Shown here: in pieces, positions 25,855 through 35,303 of the stretch
Position numbering within the stretch: the first letter of the stretch is position 1
Layout of the letters: the number at the start of each line of letters is the position of its first letter
Source: Streptomyces wedmorensis
GTDB taxonomy: Bacteria; Actinomycetota; Actinomycetes; Streptomycetales; Streptomycetaceae
Direction: 5' to 3'
DNA: 64,000 nt
Assembly (NCBI RefSeq): GCF_000716445.1
Contig: NZ_JNWK01000001.1
Location: 248,001-312,000 of the forward strand
Position numbers and translations under genes: made by a program
Notes under the pieces: generated by a model
The model's database searches: none
What the model was told of the DNA's origin: nothing
The model's input: only the letters and a program-made list of their open reading frames with translations

Positions 25855-27024
25855 GTGAACACGGAGCACAACGGCGAACGTCCCGGCATCAGCCGCAGAT
25901 CCCTCCTGGCCCGTACCGGGGCGGCAGCCGCCGCCCTGGCGGTCGGCCCCGTCATCGGCGGCATCCAGCCGGCCATGGCCGCCTCCTGGCGCGTCCCGGG
26001 CGAGGACGCCCCGCACAAGCGGACCTGGATGGCCTGGCCGTCCAGCCACACGATCTGGGGCAACCTGCTGTCCAAGATCCAGGCCGACATCGCCAAGCTC
26101 GCCAAGGAGATCGCCAGGTACGAGCCGGTGATCATGTGTGCGGACGGCTCCTCGGCCGCCTCACAGGCCCGGACGGCGTGCGGGTCCACCGTCACCGTCA
26201 TCAGCTCCATCCCGGTGTCGGACTGCTGGATGCGCGACACCGGCCCGCTGTTCCGCGTCGACGGGGCCGGCGGCCTCGACTCCATCGGCCTGAACTTCAA
26301 CGCCTGGGGCGAGAACGCCACCACGTTCTACGGCCTTCCCCACTCCGCCTACGACAAGGACCGCGTCGTGGCCGGACGGGTCGCCGCCTACGCGGGAGTC
26401 CCGTTCGCCAAGGCGTCCGTGGTCGGCGAGGGCGGCGGCGTCGAGTACGACGGCGACGGCACCCTCATGGCGACCGAGAGCTGCTGGCTGAACAGCAACC
26501 GCAATCCCGGCAAGACGCGCAGCCAGATCGAGGCCGAACTGCTGGCCCGGTTCGGCGCCCAGAAGATGATCTGGCTGCCCGGCGTCAAGGGGCAGGACGT
26601 CACCGACGGCCACATCGACGGAACCGCCCGATACATCAAGCCGGGTGTGGTGATGGTGCAGCTGGCCGGCGCCGTACGCCCCGACGTGTGGACCGCCAAC
26701 GCCCAGGCCATGTACAACACCCTGATCGACGCGACCGACGCCAAGGGCCGCCGCCTTCAGGTCCTCACCATCGAGGGCCCGGACACCCTGCCCCGCATCT
26801 CCGCGGGCAAGCAGGCGGACTTCCTCAGCTCCTACATGAACTGGACGGTGACCAACTCGGCCATCATCACCACGCAGTTCGGCGACACCGCCAAGGACGC
26901 CGCGGCCAAGTCGGCCATCGCCGCCGCCTACGGCCGGCCCGTCGTCCAGCTCAACCTCGACAACCTCTACGGCAACGGCGGTGGCGGAGCCCACTGCGTG
27001 ACCATGCAGGAGCCCACCCGCTGA
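25855..27024 (+). CDS. Tat-exported agmatine-deiminase-family protein 2
   Basis: The 389-residue protein starts at GTG 25855 behind AAGGAG (25843-25848), 46 bp after the permease, so the two form one operon. The Tat signal has ISRRSLLARTGAAAAALAVG with cleavage near AMAAS. Motifs are complete: SDCWMRDTGPLFRVDG, GEGGGVEYDGDGTLMATESC, the His in TDGHIDGTARY and the Cys in GNGGGGAHCVTMQEP. It resembles the protein at 23058 closely (shared WGN-L-S/I-QADIA stretch), so the two arose by duplication. It is the last gene of the island and is followed by a strong terminator. Confidence 0.9.
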   Translation: MNTEHNGERPGISRRSLLARTGAAAAALAVGPVIGGIQPAMAASWRVPGEDAPHKRTWMAWPSSHTIWGNLLSKIQADIAKLAKEIARYEPVIMCADGSSAASQARTACGSTVTVISSIPVSDCWMRDTGPLFRVDGAGGLDSIGLNFNAWGENATTFYGLPHSAYDKDRVVAGRVAAYAGVPFAKASVVGEGGGVEYDGDGTLMATESCWLNSNRNPGKTRSQIEAELLARFGAQKMIWLPGVKGQDVTDGHIDGTARYIKPGVVMVQLAGAVRPDVWTANAQAMYNTLIDATDAKGRRLQVLTIEGPDTLPRISAGKQADFLSSYMNWTVTNSAIITTQFGDTAKDAAAKSAIAAAYGRPVVQLNLDNLYGNGGGGAHCVTMQEPTR

Positions 27025-27053
27025 CCCACTCCCGACAGCCATCCTCTGAGTGA

Positions 27054-27087
27054 CCGGCCCGGGTCTCACCTCCGAGACCCGGGCCGG
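27054..27087 (+). terminator. Terminator closing the deiminase island
   Basis: A 14-bp perfect stem CCGGCCCGGGTCTC / GAGACCCGGGCCGG (27054-27067 and 27074-27087) with a 6-base loop lies 30 bp after the last deiminase stop. Confidence 0.85.
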
Positions 27088-27332
27088 CCCAGGGAGGGGC
27101 ACCGCCGAGCCGGCCCGGTTCCATCAGACGTCGCTCGTCAGGGGGGCAAGGCTCGGTACGAGGGTCGTGACTACCCTCCGTAGACCGGAGCCCGATGGTT
27201 GACGGGGCACCTACCGATCGGTCATCTGCCCGCTGGCAGGCCCTTGCTGACGATGAAATACTGAAAAGAGGGGATGCATCGCCCGGCGGGGTTCCACAGA
27301 TCGCAGATCAGAGATCACGGGAGCTGGTGCCG

Positions 27333-30152
27333 ATGTGCGCCGCGGCTTCGGGGACGCCCATGGACGGAAGCACCGTCACCCTCCTCCGCCGTGAGGACAT
27401 GGTCGTCCTGGACTTCACCTTCTCCAACATCTCCCGCTCGGGCACGGCGGGCGCCGTCGTCCTCGGACCCACCACGCCCGGCACCGCGGGAACGATCACC
27501 GCCCACTTCCCGCCGCAGTCCGTTCTGGAGCAGGCCACGCTCCTGGCGGCGGCGACGGAAAGCACCAAACGGGTGCGGTACTCCGGCGAGAGCACCGTCG
27601 CCCTGCGCGTGCTCCCGGGCACGACCGTGCCGTTCACCGCGGAGGGGCTGCTGTCCTGGGCCGCGCTCCAGGCCGCTCAGGCGGGCACCGTCCTGGAATG
27701 CGTGTGGGGGCTCTTCCTCGGACCGGCCACCGCCGACCTGGCGTGGCGGCACGTGACCGCCCCCGTCACGGGCAGTTCCGGGGCCACCGGCATCTGGCAC
27801 ACCCGGATCGCCCCCGCGTCCACGCGGCCGTACGAGGGCGGCCCCGTGGACCTGGTGGGGGTGGCGTCTCCCAGGGTCGGGCAACCCTTCGCCGGCTCGC
27901 TCTCCGACGCCCACCGGGACCAGATCCACAAAGCCAGCAAGCTCCGCTCCGTGACCGCCAACGGGCTCGTCCTCTCCGCGCTCGGCGCCCATGTCGACCT
28001 CGCCGGGGACTGGGACGGGCCGGGCATCACCATGTACCGCCACCGCTCGGCGGGCGGCCGTGACATCTTCGTCAACGTCGTCGAACGCGGGTTCCTGCTG
28101 CCGTTCGGGTTCCCCGTCCAGGTCACCACCCGCACCGAACGACGGCTCGACCTCGGACTCGTCCAGGCCGTCCGGCTGACCGTCCTGAAGCCCGAGATCA
28201 GCTACGAAGGCGTCGCCGCCCTCCCCAACGGCGGCCGGGCGTTCCCCTTCGTCCGGGTCCGGATCGACCGGCCGACCGACACGGAGACCGCCAAAGGGGC
28301 CGACGTGCAAACGCTCGGCTACTGGGTGAACCGCGCCGACGCCCCCGCCTCGGAGCTGCTCTTCGCCCTGAGCGCCGACGACCGGCTCGGCCACCGCGTC
28401 CACTTCACCGCCCCCCTTCTCTTCATCCGGGGCGATTCCGCCTACGGCGATCTGACCGCCGCAGTCGCCGCGTGCGACAGCAAGGCCAACACCCTGACCC
28501 TGAACGCCACGGGCCGCCTCGAACTCGCCCCCGGCAGCGGCACGACCGAGGAGAAGTCCACGCTCGACATCGCCGAACTGCGGGTCGGCGCCCAGCGGTC
28601 GCAGGCAACCCCCGCCCAGCTCAAGGCGGCCGGCCGACCGGCCGCACACCCCCGGCTGGTGTCCGTCGGCGCCCGGATCCCGGCCCTCGACGCCCTCGCG
28701 CCCCCGCCGGCCGCCGGCGTCAGCGCCGCCGCGCCGGGCGCCGTCACCGGCACCGTCCACCAGCTCAAGCTGTACGACGCGTACGTGACCGGTGGCCTCG
28801 CCGCCTCCCACCAGGTGTACGCCAGCCTGCCGAAGCGCGCCGACTTCGCACCACCTCCGGCCACCTCCGGAGCCGTCGCCGCCCTGGCGCTGCAGGTGAG
28901 CGGGCTCTCCGCCGCCTCCGGTCTCGTCGGCGGGAACCTGGACACCGTCGCCGCCGGACAGTTCGCCCCCGGCGCGTACTTCAAACCGTCCACGGGCCCC
29001 GGCGATCTGCCCACCCGACTGCTCGGGGTGATCGACCTGACGCAGCTGGTCGAGTCCGGGGCCGTCGGCAACGGTGACGGCACCAGCGCCCCGAAGATCA
29101 TCACTGTCGTCGATCACGCGCAGGGCGGGTCGCCGACCGCCGTCCGGACCGAGATGATCTGGCGCCCCAGGATCAAGGTGACGACCCTCAAGCAGCTGAC
29201 GACGACGGGGTCCGACACCCTCGACATCAGGTCCATCAGCGTCGCCCGCTACGACGGCTCCCCGGCGACGGCCGAAGTCCGCGGCGAGCTGCGGGACTTC
29301 AAGCTGAGCTTCGCGAAGATCCTCTCCGTCGAGTTCCGGCGGATCGCCTTCACCGGTAAACCGGGCACCCCGCCCGACCTGGACGTCAAGATCGGCACCG
29401 TGGGCTTCGAAGGAGACCTCCACTTCCTGAACAAGCTCCGCGAATACCTGCCGTCACCCGCCAACGGGCCCCGCGTCACCGTGGACCCCAAAGGAGTCGA
29501 GGTCGGCTACGGACTCGCCGTACCGACCGTGAGCGCCGGCGTGTTCCTGCTCCAGAACCTGGCCCTGTCCATCACCGTACGGCTCCCGTTCGACGGAGCA
29601 CCCGTCCGCACCACGTTCACCGTCTCCTCCCGCGACCACCCCTTCCTCATCACCGTCTCCCTCCTCGGCGGCGGCGGATACTTCTCCCTCACCGTCGAAT
29701 CAGGCCGGGTCACCGTCCTGGAAGCCCAGCTGGAGTTCGGCGCCGCCGCCGCCCTCGACCTGGGCGTCGCCAGCGGCTCGGTCGCCATCACCGCCGGGGT
29801 GTATCTCAAACTCAAGGACGGCGCGAGCCTGCTGGAGGGCTTCCTGCGGGCCGTCGGCGCCCTCGACGTCCTCGGCATCATCACCGTCTCCGTCGAGTTC
29901 TACCTCTCCCTGAAGACGATCGAGGTCCCCAAGAACCCGGCGATCCAGAACGGCGCGACACGCACGGACATCGTCGGCACCGCGAAAGTCACCGTCCGCG
30001 TACGCGTCGCCTTCTTCTCCCAGTCCGTCAGCATGTCGCTGGAGCGCCGGTTCGGCGGCGGTGGAGACCCCCTCTACAGCGATGCCTTCCCCACCCAGAG
30101 CGCGTGGAGCGAGAGGTGCGCCGCCTTCGCCGCCCTTGAGGACGCATCATGA
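27333..30152 (+). CDS. Large protein of unknown function (939 aa)
   Basis: I do not recognise this gene. From ATG 27333 (GGGAG at 27319-27323) it encodes 939 residues; the frame is open back to ATG 27195, giving 985. The protein has no signal peptide or clear membrane helix. It is rich in alternating hydrophobic/polar beta-strand patterns, especially residues about 650-900, with segments such as LLGGGGYFSLTVESGRVT and LEFGAAAALDLGVASGSVA. It may be a long beta-structured scaffold. It is translationally coupled to the next giant gene (ATGA overlap at 30149), so the two products probably act together. Codon usage is typical of the window. Confidence 0.75.
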   Translation: MCAAASGTPMDGSTVTLLRREDMVVLDFTFSNISRSGTAGAVVLGPTTPGTAGTITAHFPPQSVLEQATLLAAATESTKRVRYSGESTVALRVLPGTTVPFTAEGLLSWAALQAAQAGTVLECVWGLFLGPATADLAWRHVTAPVTGSSGATGIWHTRIAPASTRPYEGGPVDLVGVASPRVGQPFAGSLSDAHRDQIHKASKLRSVTANGLVLSALGAHVDLAGDWDGPGITMYRHRSAGGRDIFVNVVERGFLLPFGFPVQVTTRTERRLDLGLVQAVRLTVLKPEISYEGVAALPNGGRAFPFVRVRIDRPTDTETAKGADVQTLGYWVNRADAPASELLFALSADDRLGHRVHFTAPLLFIRGDSAYGDLTAAVAACDSKANTLTLNATGRLELAPGSGTTEEKSTLDIAELRVGAQRSQATPAQLKAAGRPAAHPRLVSVGARIPALDALAPPPAAGVSAAAPGAVTGTVHQLKLYDAYVTGGLAASHQVYASLPKRADFAPPPATSGAVAALALQVSGLSAASGLVGGNLDTVAAGQFAPGAYFKPSTGPGDLPTRLLGVIDLTQLVESGAVGNGDGTSAPKIITVVDHAQGGSPTAVRTEMIWRPRIKVTTLKQLTTTGSDTLDIRSISVARYDGSPATAEVRGELRDFKLSFAKILSVEFRRIAFTGKPGTPPDLDVKIGTVGFEGDLHFLNKLREYLPSPANGPRVTVDPKGVEVGYGLAVPTVSAGVFLLQNLALSITVRLPFDGAPVRTTFTVSSRDHPFLITVSLLGGGGYFSLTVESGRVTVLEAQLEFGAAAALDLGVASGSVAITAGVYLKLKDGASLLEGFLRAVGALDVLGIITVSVEFYLSLKTIEVPKNPAIQNGATRTDIVGTAKVTVRVRVAFFSQSVSMSLERRFGGGGDPLYSDAFPTQSAWSERCAAFAALEDAS

Positions 30153-33100
30153 CCAAGCAGACGCTGGTGTGGACCCTGCTGCCCGACCCAGCCGCTCCCC
30201 AGACCACACCAGGGACGACCCAGCTGTCCCTCGTCCTCAGCATCCGGCTCTCGAACGACGAGGGCAATCCGCCCGGCAGCGCCGTCCTCCCGCTCTCCCG
30301 CTACGCCGAGATCGCCGCCTTCCCCACCCTCTCCTTCCACCCGTTGAGGGTGATCGTCAAGAAGGAGGACCACACCTCCAGCAGCCCCGAAGCCACCCCC
30401 CTCGACGGCGCCCCGAACGCCACGCTCTGGAAGGCGCTGTTCCCCGGGTCGCTCCTCGTCGAACCCTTCGTGTTCGCCGAGCGTGCGATGACGGACCCCG
30501 TCAGGTCCTACCCCGCCGCGAGAGTGGGAGCGGCCCTCTCCGACGTGTACGCTCGCTGGCTCGCCGGTTCCGTCGACGCCGCCCGGCACCGTGACGAGAA
30601 TCCGTACGGCCCCGCGGACGGGCCCGGCCACTCCGAGTGGGACACCGTCGAACGGCTCGTCCAGCGGGTCGGCGCCCCCGACGGCCCGGACCCCGACATG
30701 GAGGCACTCCGCCGCGAACTGCTGCGTACCGGCGCCGTCGAGGACGCCGACCCCCACGACCCGGAAGGCTGGGCCCGGCTCGCCGAGTTCCACCGCCCCA
30801 TGGCGCCGACCACCCGCGACCTCGCCCGCATGGGACCCGGCACGCCGAGCCCGTACGAATTCCACGCCCTGCTCGCCGCGCTCGCCGACCATCCGACGCT
30901 GATGATCCCCCTCGGGCTCGTCCGCCGCTACACCATCACGCTGCCCACGAACCTGAACGCGCCCGTCACCATCCAGGCGTCACCGCACACCATCGACTTC
31001 ATCCAGCACTACCGTCCACTGACCCAGTGCGTCGCCCGCAACGGGAAGCTCACCCTCGCCCGACCCGACAAGACCGCGGCCTCCCCCTTCCTGCCGCTGA
31101 ACGACACCAGCGTCTACACGCCGATCGACGTGGATCTCGACGCGGGCGGACTCGCCCTGCAGAACTACGCCCAGGCCCTGGAATCCTTGCCCCGAGACGA
31201 ACCGGCGCCGGAGATCAAGCCCCCCGCGCTCCGCTCCGCGGGCATCTTCGTCGCCGAGGCGAACCGCCAGGTCACCTTCCAGAACATCTGCGCCACCGTC
31301 GCGGACATGGACAAGGACCTCATGGAGGGCGGCCAGGGCGACAAGAAGACCTTGAACGCGTCCACCGTCCAGCAGGGCATCCGGGTGGACGTCTACGACG
31401 CGGGCTCGAAACGCTGGTTCCCCCTGTGCAGCCGCGAGGGGAAGTACAGCGTCGTCGGCTACGGATCCGTTCCCATCGGTGACGAGGGCTCCGTCACCGA
31501 CGCCGTCGCCCTGGGCGCCGACCCGAGCGGCAACGACACGGGATCCCTCACCCAGGCCATCTTCCGCTGGAACAACTGGAGCCTGGTCACCGAACCCCCC
31601 GGAAAGACCATCGGCGTCGACGGCAAGCTGACCGACCCCGGCCCCCAGACCCACCCCACCCTGCCCTTCGTCGCCGACGTCGACAGCCCCGCCGGCAGCC
31701 TGCCGCCCCTCCGCTTCGGCCGTACCTACCGCTTCCGCGCCCGCCTGGTCGACCTCGCGGGCCGCAGCACCCCCTTCACCGTCACCCCCGTGGCCGGCGA
31801 ACCGGCCACCGTTCCCCTGAGGTTCTCCCGCTACGACCCCGTGCCCGCGCCCGTCCTGGTGCTCCGCCGTCCCGTCACCGCGGGCGAATCCCCGGTCGAC
31901 CTCGTCGTCCGGACCGACAACGGCAATCCGGCGGCCGTCGTCACCGGACCCACCTGCGAGCGGCATCTGCTCCCGCCGAAGGCCTCCGTGGAACTGGCGG
32001 AACGGCACGGGGTGCTCGACCTCGCGACCGGACACCGTCCCGACCCGGCCGTCCACGCGCTGTTGACGAAGTACGACGGCGGGAAGGTCACCGGCACCCC
32101 GGACCCGGGCGCGGGCGGCAGCCCGTACAAGGACACCGACACGTTCGAACGGCCCTGGCTGCCGGACCCGTTGTGCCGGGGCCCGGCCCTGCGAGGCGTA
32201 CCCGGCACCCCCGAGCTGGTCGCCACCTGGCCCTCCGGAGGCGCCGGCTGGTACCAGCGGCTGCCGATGCGGCTGATCGTCGAGGCCGGACCGATCGGGA
32301 GCACCCAGTCCACGGCCGTCGTCGACACCGTCGCCCGGACGATCCGCGTGAAGCTGCACCCGGCCGCGTCCTTCCCCGCCTCACTGAGCTCGGTGCTGGC
32401 ACCGGGCGACGAGGACCTGCTGGGCCAGTGGCGGTGGTACGCCGAGCGGGCGAGGGCGGCCGAAGCGCCGGAAGGCGACCCGGAAGCCGACGCGGACGAT
32501 CGCCCGGACAGCGGAGACGGCGTGGGATACGAGACCGCCGACGACACCGGGACCGGTGCGGTCGGACGTGCCCTCGACGAAGGCCTCGAATCCGATGTCC
32601 ACGAACTGTTCGCGGACGCGGCGAGCACCGCGACCGACCGGTTCGGGATCGCCGGGAGCAGCGAGCGGGACGACACGATCTCCGTCCTGTCGCCCACCGA
32701 CTACCGGGCCGCCCTCAGCGCCGTCCTCGCGGGACGGATCGGGCAGCTCACTCCGGCGACCGGGCTGACCATGGTCCACGCCGTCAGATGCCCCGTCACC
32801 CCGCCGACCTTCGCGGGGCCGCGGGTCCTCCGGCAGCCCGCACAGACCGTGTACGCCTTCGACGAGGCGGCGATGGCGGTCCACGGCGCCTCCACCCTCA
32901 CCGTGCACACCGTGGCGTCGTGGACCGAGTACTCCGACCTGACCGGTGAGGGGCCGGTGACGTCGCAGGCGTCGGCCGTGCTCCGCCCGGAGACCGACCC
33001 CCTCGGAGCCCCAGGCGGTCCCGTGCTGACGAAGATGCCGTTCCGGAGCCGACACGACCCCGGGGACACCCGCCACCGGGTCGTCACGTACACGCCCGTC

Positions 33101-34324
33101 GGCGCGTCCCGCTTCGTGCCGTACTTCACGCAGCGTCGTACGGTCTCCCTCAGCGCCGAGAACCGCGAGAAGATCGCCCAGGCCTTCGTCCCGGGCACCG
33201 TCGTCGTCCGGGCCGCCGTCGCCCAGGAGCTCAATGGGGACGGGACCCCGAAGGGGACCGGGACCACGTACCGCGTCGGCAGGGACGTGACCGTGTACGA
33301 CGGCACGGGAGAGGTCGCCAGGATCGCCCAAGGCGGCATGATCGCCAACGGAGGGAAGGTCGAGGTCTCGTACGTCGTGCCCCCCGTCACCCGCGCCGGT
33401 CCGCCGGTCACCCTCCACGTGCCGTCGACCGTACGGGCTCCGGCGCCCGTGGTGCACTCGGTGATGCCCGCCTTCACCTGGCAGCGGACCACCACGGGCA
33501 ACATCACGACCAGCGTCCGCAAGGAGGGCACGGTCCGGATCCACCTCAAGCGGCCCTGGTACCTCACCGGGGAGGGTGAACTCCTCGGGATCCGGGTCGT
33601 CGACCCCACGACCGACATCGACGCGTCGGGCGCACGGGACTGGGCCACCGCCTGGGGCCGCGACCCGATCAGGGACAGCGCGGGCGCGCCGGCCATGGCG
33701 TACCCCACCCCGGTACACCTCGACGAACGCGCGGTCGACGTACGCCTCGCACAGGGCCACGCCCTCGGCTTCCCCGTCGAGTACGACCGACAGCGGCGCT
33801 TGTGGTACGCGGACGTCCGGTTCAAGGCGGAGACCCTCTACCAGCCCTTCGTCCATCTGATGGTGGTCCGGCTCCAGCCCGACTCGCTGACGGCTCCCGA
33901 GGACCTGCGGGCGTCCCCCGTCGTCGACGCGGGCTGGGTCCAGCTCCCCGCCTACCGGCGGGCCAGGATCGAGGTCGGCGGGACCGCGGAGGGTTCGCCG
34001 GTGAACGTGTCGGTCGTGGCAACGGTTCCGCCGCCCGGACTGGAGGGCCTGACATCCGAGTTCACGGTGAGCGTGCAGTTCCGCACCCCGCTGCTGCCCG
34101 ACGACGCCGGCTGGATGGAACTCGACACCTCACCGCCCGTGCGGATGAACCGCGAGCCGGGGAGCGGGTCGGCCGCCGTATGGACACAGAAGGTCAAGCT
34201 TCCGACGGCCGTCGGGGTCCGGCCGATGCGCGTGGTGGTACGGGAGTACGACGTGCTCCCCGACAGCCCGGAACCGGGCAAGACGACGCGCCGCATCTCG
34301 TACCTCGACACGATTCCCATCTGA
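30149..34324 (+). CDS. Very large protein of unknown function (1391 aa)
   Basis: This is also not recognised. ATG 30149 overlaps the previous stop (ATGA) with a GAGGA ribosome site. The 1391-residue product has no signal peptide or membrane helices. Its composition alternates beta-rich blocks (YRFRARLVDLAGRSTPF is reminiscent of fibronectin/Ig-like strands) with an acidic linker near residues 780-815 (EAPEGDPEADADDRPDSGDG). C-terminal blocks of about 100 residues look like immunoglobulin-type sandwiches. A structural or carbohydrate/peptide-handling role is possible but unproven. It converges on the protease operon at 34407, whose stop is only 82 bp away. Confidence 0.75.
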   Translation: MTKQTLVWTLLPDPAAPQTTPGTTQLSLVLSIRLSNDEGNPPGSAVLPLSRYAEIAAFPTLSFHPLRVIVKKEDHTSSSPEATPLDGAPNATLWKALFPGSLLVEPFVFAERAMTDPVRSYPAARVGAALSDVYARWLAGSVDAARHRDENPYGPADGPGHSEWDTVERLVQRVGAPDGPDPDMEALRRELLRTGAVEDADPHDPEGWARLAEFHRPMAPTTRDLARMGPGTPSPYEFHALLAALADHPTLMIPLGLVRRYTITLPTNLNAPVTIQASPHTIDFIQHYRPLTQCVARNGKLTLARPDKTAASPFLPLNDTSVYTPIDVDLDAGGLALQNYAQALESLPRDEPAPEIKPPALRSAGIFVAEANRQVTFQNICATVADMDKDLMEGGQGDKKTLNASTVQQGIRVDVYDAGSKRWFPLCSREGKYSVVGYGSVPIGDEGSVTDAVALGADPSGNDTGSLTQAIFRWNNWSLVTEPPGKTIGVDGKLTDPGPQTHPTLPFVADVDSPAGSLPPLRFGRTYRFRARLVDLAGRSTPFTVTPVAGEPATVPLRFSRYDPVPAPVLVLRRPVTAGESPVDLVVRTDNGNPAAVVTGPTCERHLLPPKASVELAERHGVLDLATGHRPDPAVHALLTKYDGGKVTGTPDPGAGGSPYKDTDTFERPWLPDPLCRGPALRGVPGTPELVATWPSGGAGWYQRLPMRLIVEAGPIGSTQSTAVVDTVARTIRVKLHPAASFPASLSSVLAPGDEDLLGQWRWYAERARAAEAPEGDPEADADDRPDSGDGVGYETADDTGTGAVGRALDEGLESDVHELFADAASTATDRFGIAGSSERDDTISVLSPTDYRAALSAVLAGRIGQLTPATGLTMVHAVRCPVTPPTFAGPRVLRQPAQTVYAFDEAAMAVHGASTLTVHTVASWTEYSDLTGEGPVTSQASAVLRPETDPLGAPGGPVLTKMPFRSRHDPGDTRHRVVTYTPVGASRFVPYFTQRRTVSLSAENREKIAQAFVPGTVVVRAAVAQELNGDGTPKGTGTTYRVGRDVTVYDGTGEVARIAQGGMIANGGKVEVSYVVPPVTRAGPPVTLHVPSTVRAPAPVVHSVMPAFTWQRTTTGNITTSVRKEGTVRIHLKRPWYLTGEGELLGIRVVDPTTDIDASGARDWATAWGRDPIRDSAGAPAMAYPTPVHLDERAVDVRLAQGHALGFPVEYDRQRRLWYADVRFKAETLYQPFVHLMVVRLQPDSLTAPEDLRASPVVDAGWVQLPAYRRARIEVGGTAEGSPVNVSVVATVPPPGLEGLTSEFTVSVQFRTPLLPDDAGWMELDTSPPVRMNREPGSGSAAVWTQKVKLPTAVGVRPMRVVVREYDVLPDSPEPGKTTRRISYLDTIPI

Positions 34325-34445
34325 ACATCGGCGTCAGCCGGCTCGTCGTCGGATCCGACATCGGCGTCAGCCGGCTTTCGCCGTCATCCGACGCTCTCGT
34401 TTCCCTTCATCCGACGCTTGCTTCGCGTTCGACGCTTGTTTCGCG
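34325..34445. repeat. Short direct repeats between convergent genes
   Basis: ACATCGGCGTCAGCCGGCT occurs at 34325-34343 and again at 34358-34376. TCATCCGACGCT occurs at 34384-34395 and 34407-34418, and a GACGCTTG-TTCGCG unit is repeated at about 34413-34445. The last units encode the repeated end of the subtilisin (ETSVEREASVG), so the protease C-terminus has grown by slippage here. Confidence 0.6.
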
Positions 34446-35303
34446 CAGCACGTCGTACGCGTACGCCGCGTCGAGCAGCGGAGGGACCACCGACGTACGG
34501 CGGGCCGGCGGCCGGGGCCTGGTGATCGCGTCCCGTACCGCTTCCGCGGAGGCACCTGGGAAGAGGGACCACAGAAGCGCCACGGCTCCGGTGACGACGG
34601 GCGCGGCGGCACTGGTGCCGGTGAGCGCGCGGACGGCGCCACCGGCGGCGGTGAGGGGGCGGGGGAGCACCGGTGCCGTCAGACCGCGGCGGCCGATCGC
34701 CCGGCCCAGCGTCGATGTCGGCAGAAACTGCCCCCCGTCGTCGCACGCGACCACCGGGATCACCCAGGGGTGGCGGGCCAGCGGGGAGCCGCCGATCTCG
34801 CCGTCGTTGCCCGCCGCGGCCACCACCAGAACCCCACGGCGACAGGCCAGTTCGACGGCGTCGAGCAGCACGCGGACACCGGGGTCGTCCGCGGTGCCCG
34901 CGGACGGGAGGCGTTCGAGCGCCACACTCAGATTGACCACCCGGGCACCGGCGGCGACGACGTCCACCAGCGCGCCGGCCAGGGCGGCCGGCGTGGCGGG
35001 AGGGACGTCCAGCCCCGGGACGGGACGTACGACGAAGGAACAGCCCGGGCAGAGGCCGGGCGTGGTCGCGGTGGGCCGGGCGCCGAGCGCGGACACGACG
35101 AGGGTCCCGTGACCCGCGAAGGCGCCCGGGTCCCCGCCGGGAACCCGGGCGCCGACGAACCGCAAGGGCTGGAGTGCCAGATCCGGGTGGCCGGGGTCGA
35201 CGAAACCGTCGACCACACCGACCACGACGTCGGGACGTCCGGTCGTGCGTGCCGTGAGGGCGGACAGACGGGCCGGATCCACCGGAGCGCCGGTCAAGGG
35301 CAT
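34407..35303 (-). CDS. Intracellular subtilisin-family (S8) protease
   Basis: A 298-residue S8 protease with the complete triad: Asp32 in VVDGFVDPGHPDL, His65 in FAGHGTLV, Ser231 in LTGTSAAAPVVTGA, plus the oxyanion Asn in VVAAAGNDGEIGG. It has no signal peptide and no propeptide, unlike secreted subtilisins. This fits the cytosolic proteases that mature ribosomal peptides, such as the PatA/PatG group. ATG 35303 overlaps the stop of the Cys-rich peptide gene by 10 bases, so peptide and protease are translationally coupled. The natural inference is that the peptide is its substrate. Confidence 0.85.
   Translation of the reverse strand: MPLTGAPVDPARLSALTARTTGRPDVVVGVVDGFVDPGHPDLALQPLRFVGARVPGGDPGAFAGHGTLVVSALGARPTATTPGLCPGCSFVVRPVPGLDVPPATPAALAGALVDVVAAGARVVNLSVALERLPSAGTADDPGVRVLLDAVELACRRGVLVVAAAGNDGEIGGSPLARHPWVIPVVACDDGGQFLPTSTLGRAIGRRGLTAPVLPRPLTAAGGAVRALTGTSAAAPVVTGAVALLWSLFPGASAEAVRDAITRPRPPARRTSVVPPLLDAAYAYDVLRETSVEREASVG

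Noticed and set aside
8638..27024. The deiminases as peptidylarginine deiminases like those of Porphyromonas
   Set aside because: The family is shared, but no C-terminal secretion or Ig-like domain is present and the lengths (337-389 aa) fit small-molecule agmatine deiminases better; the question is left open.
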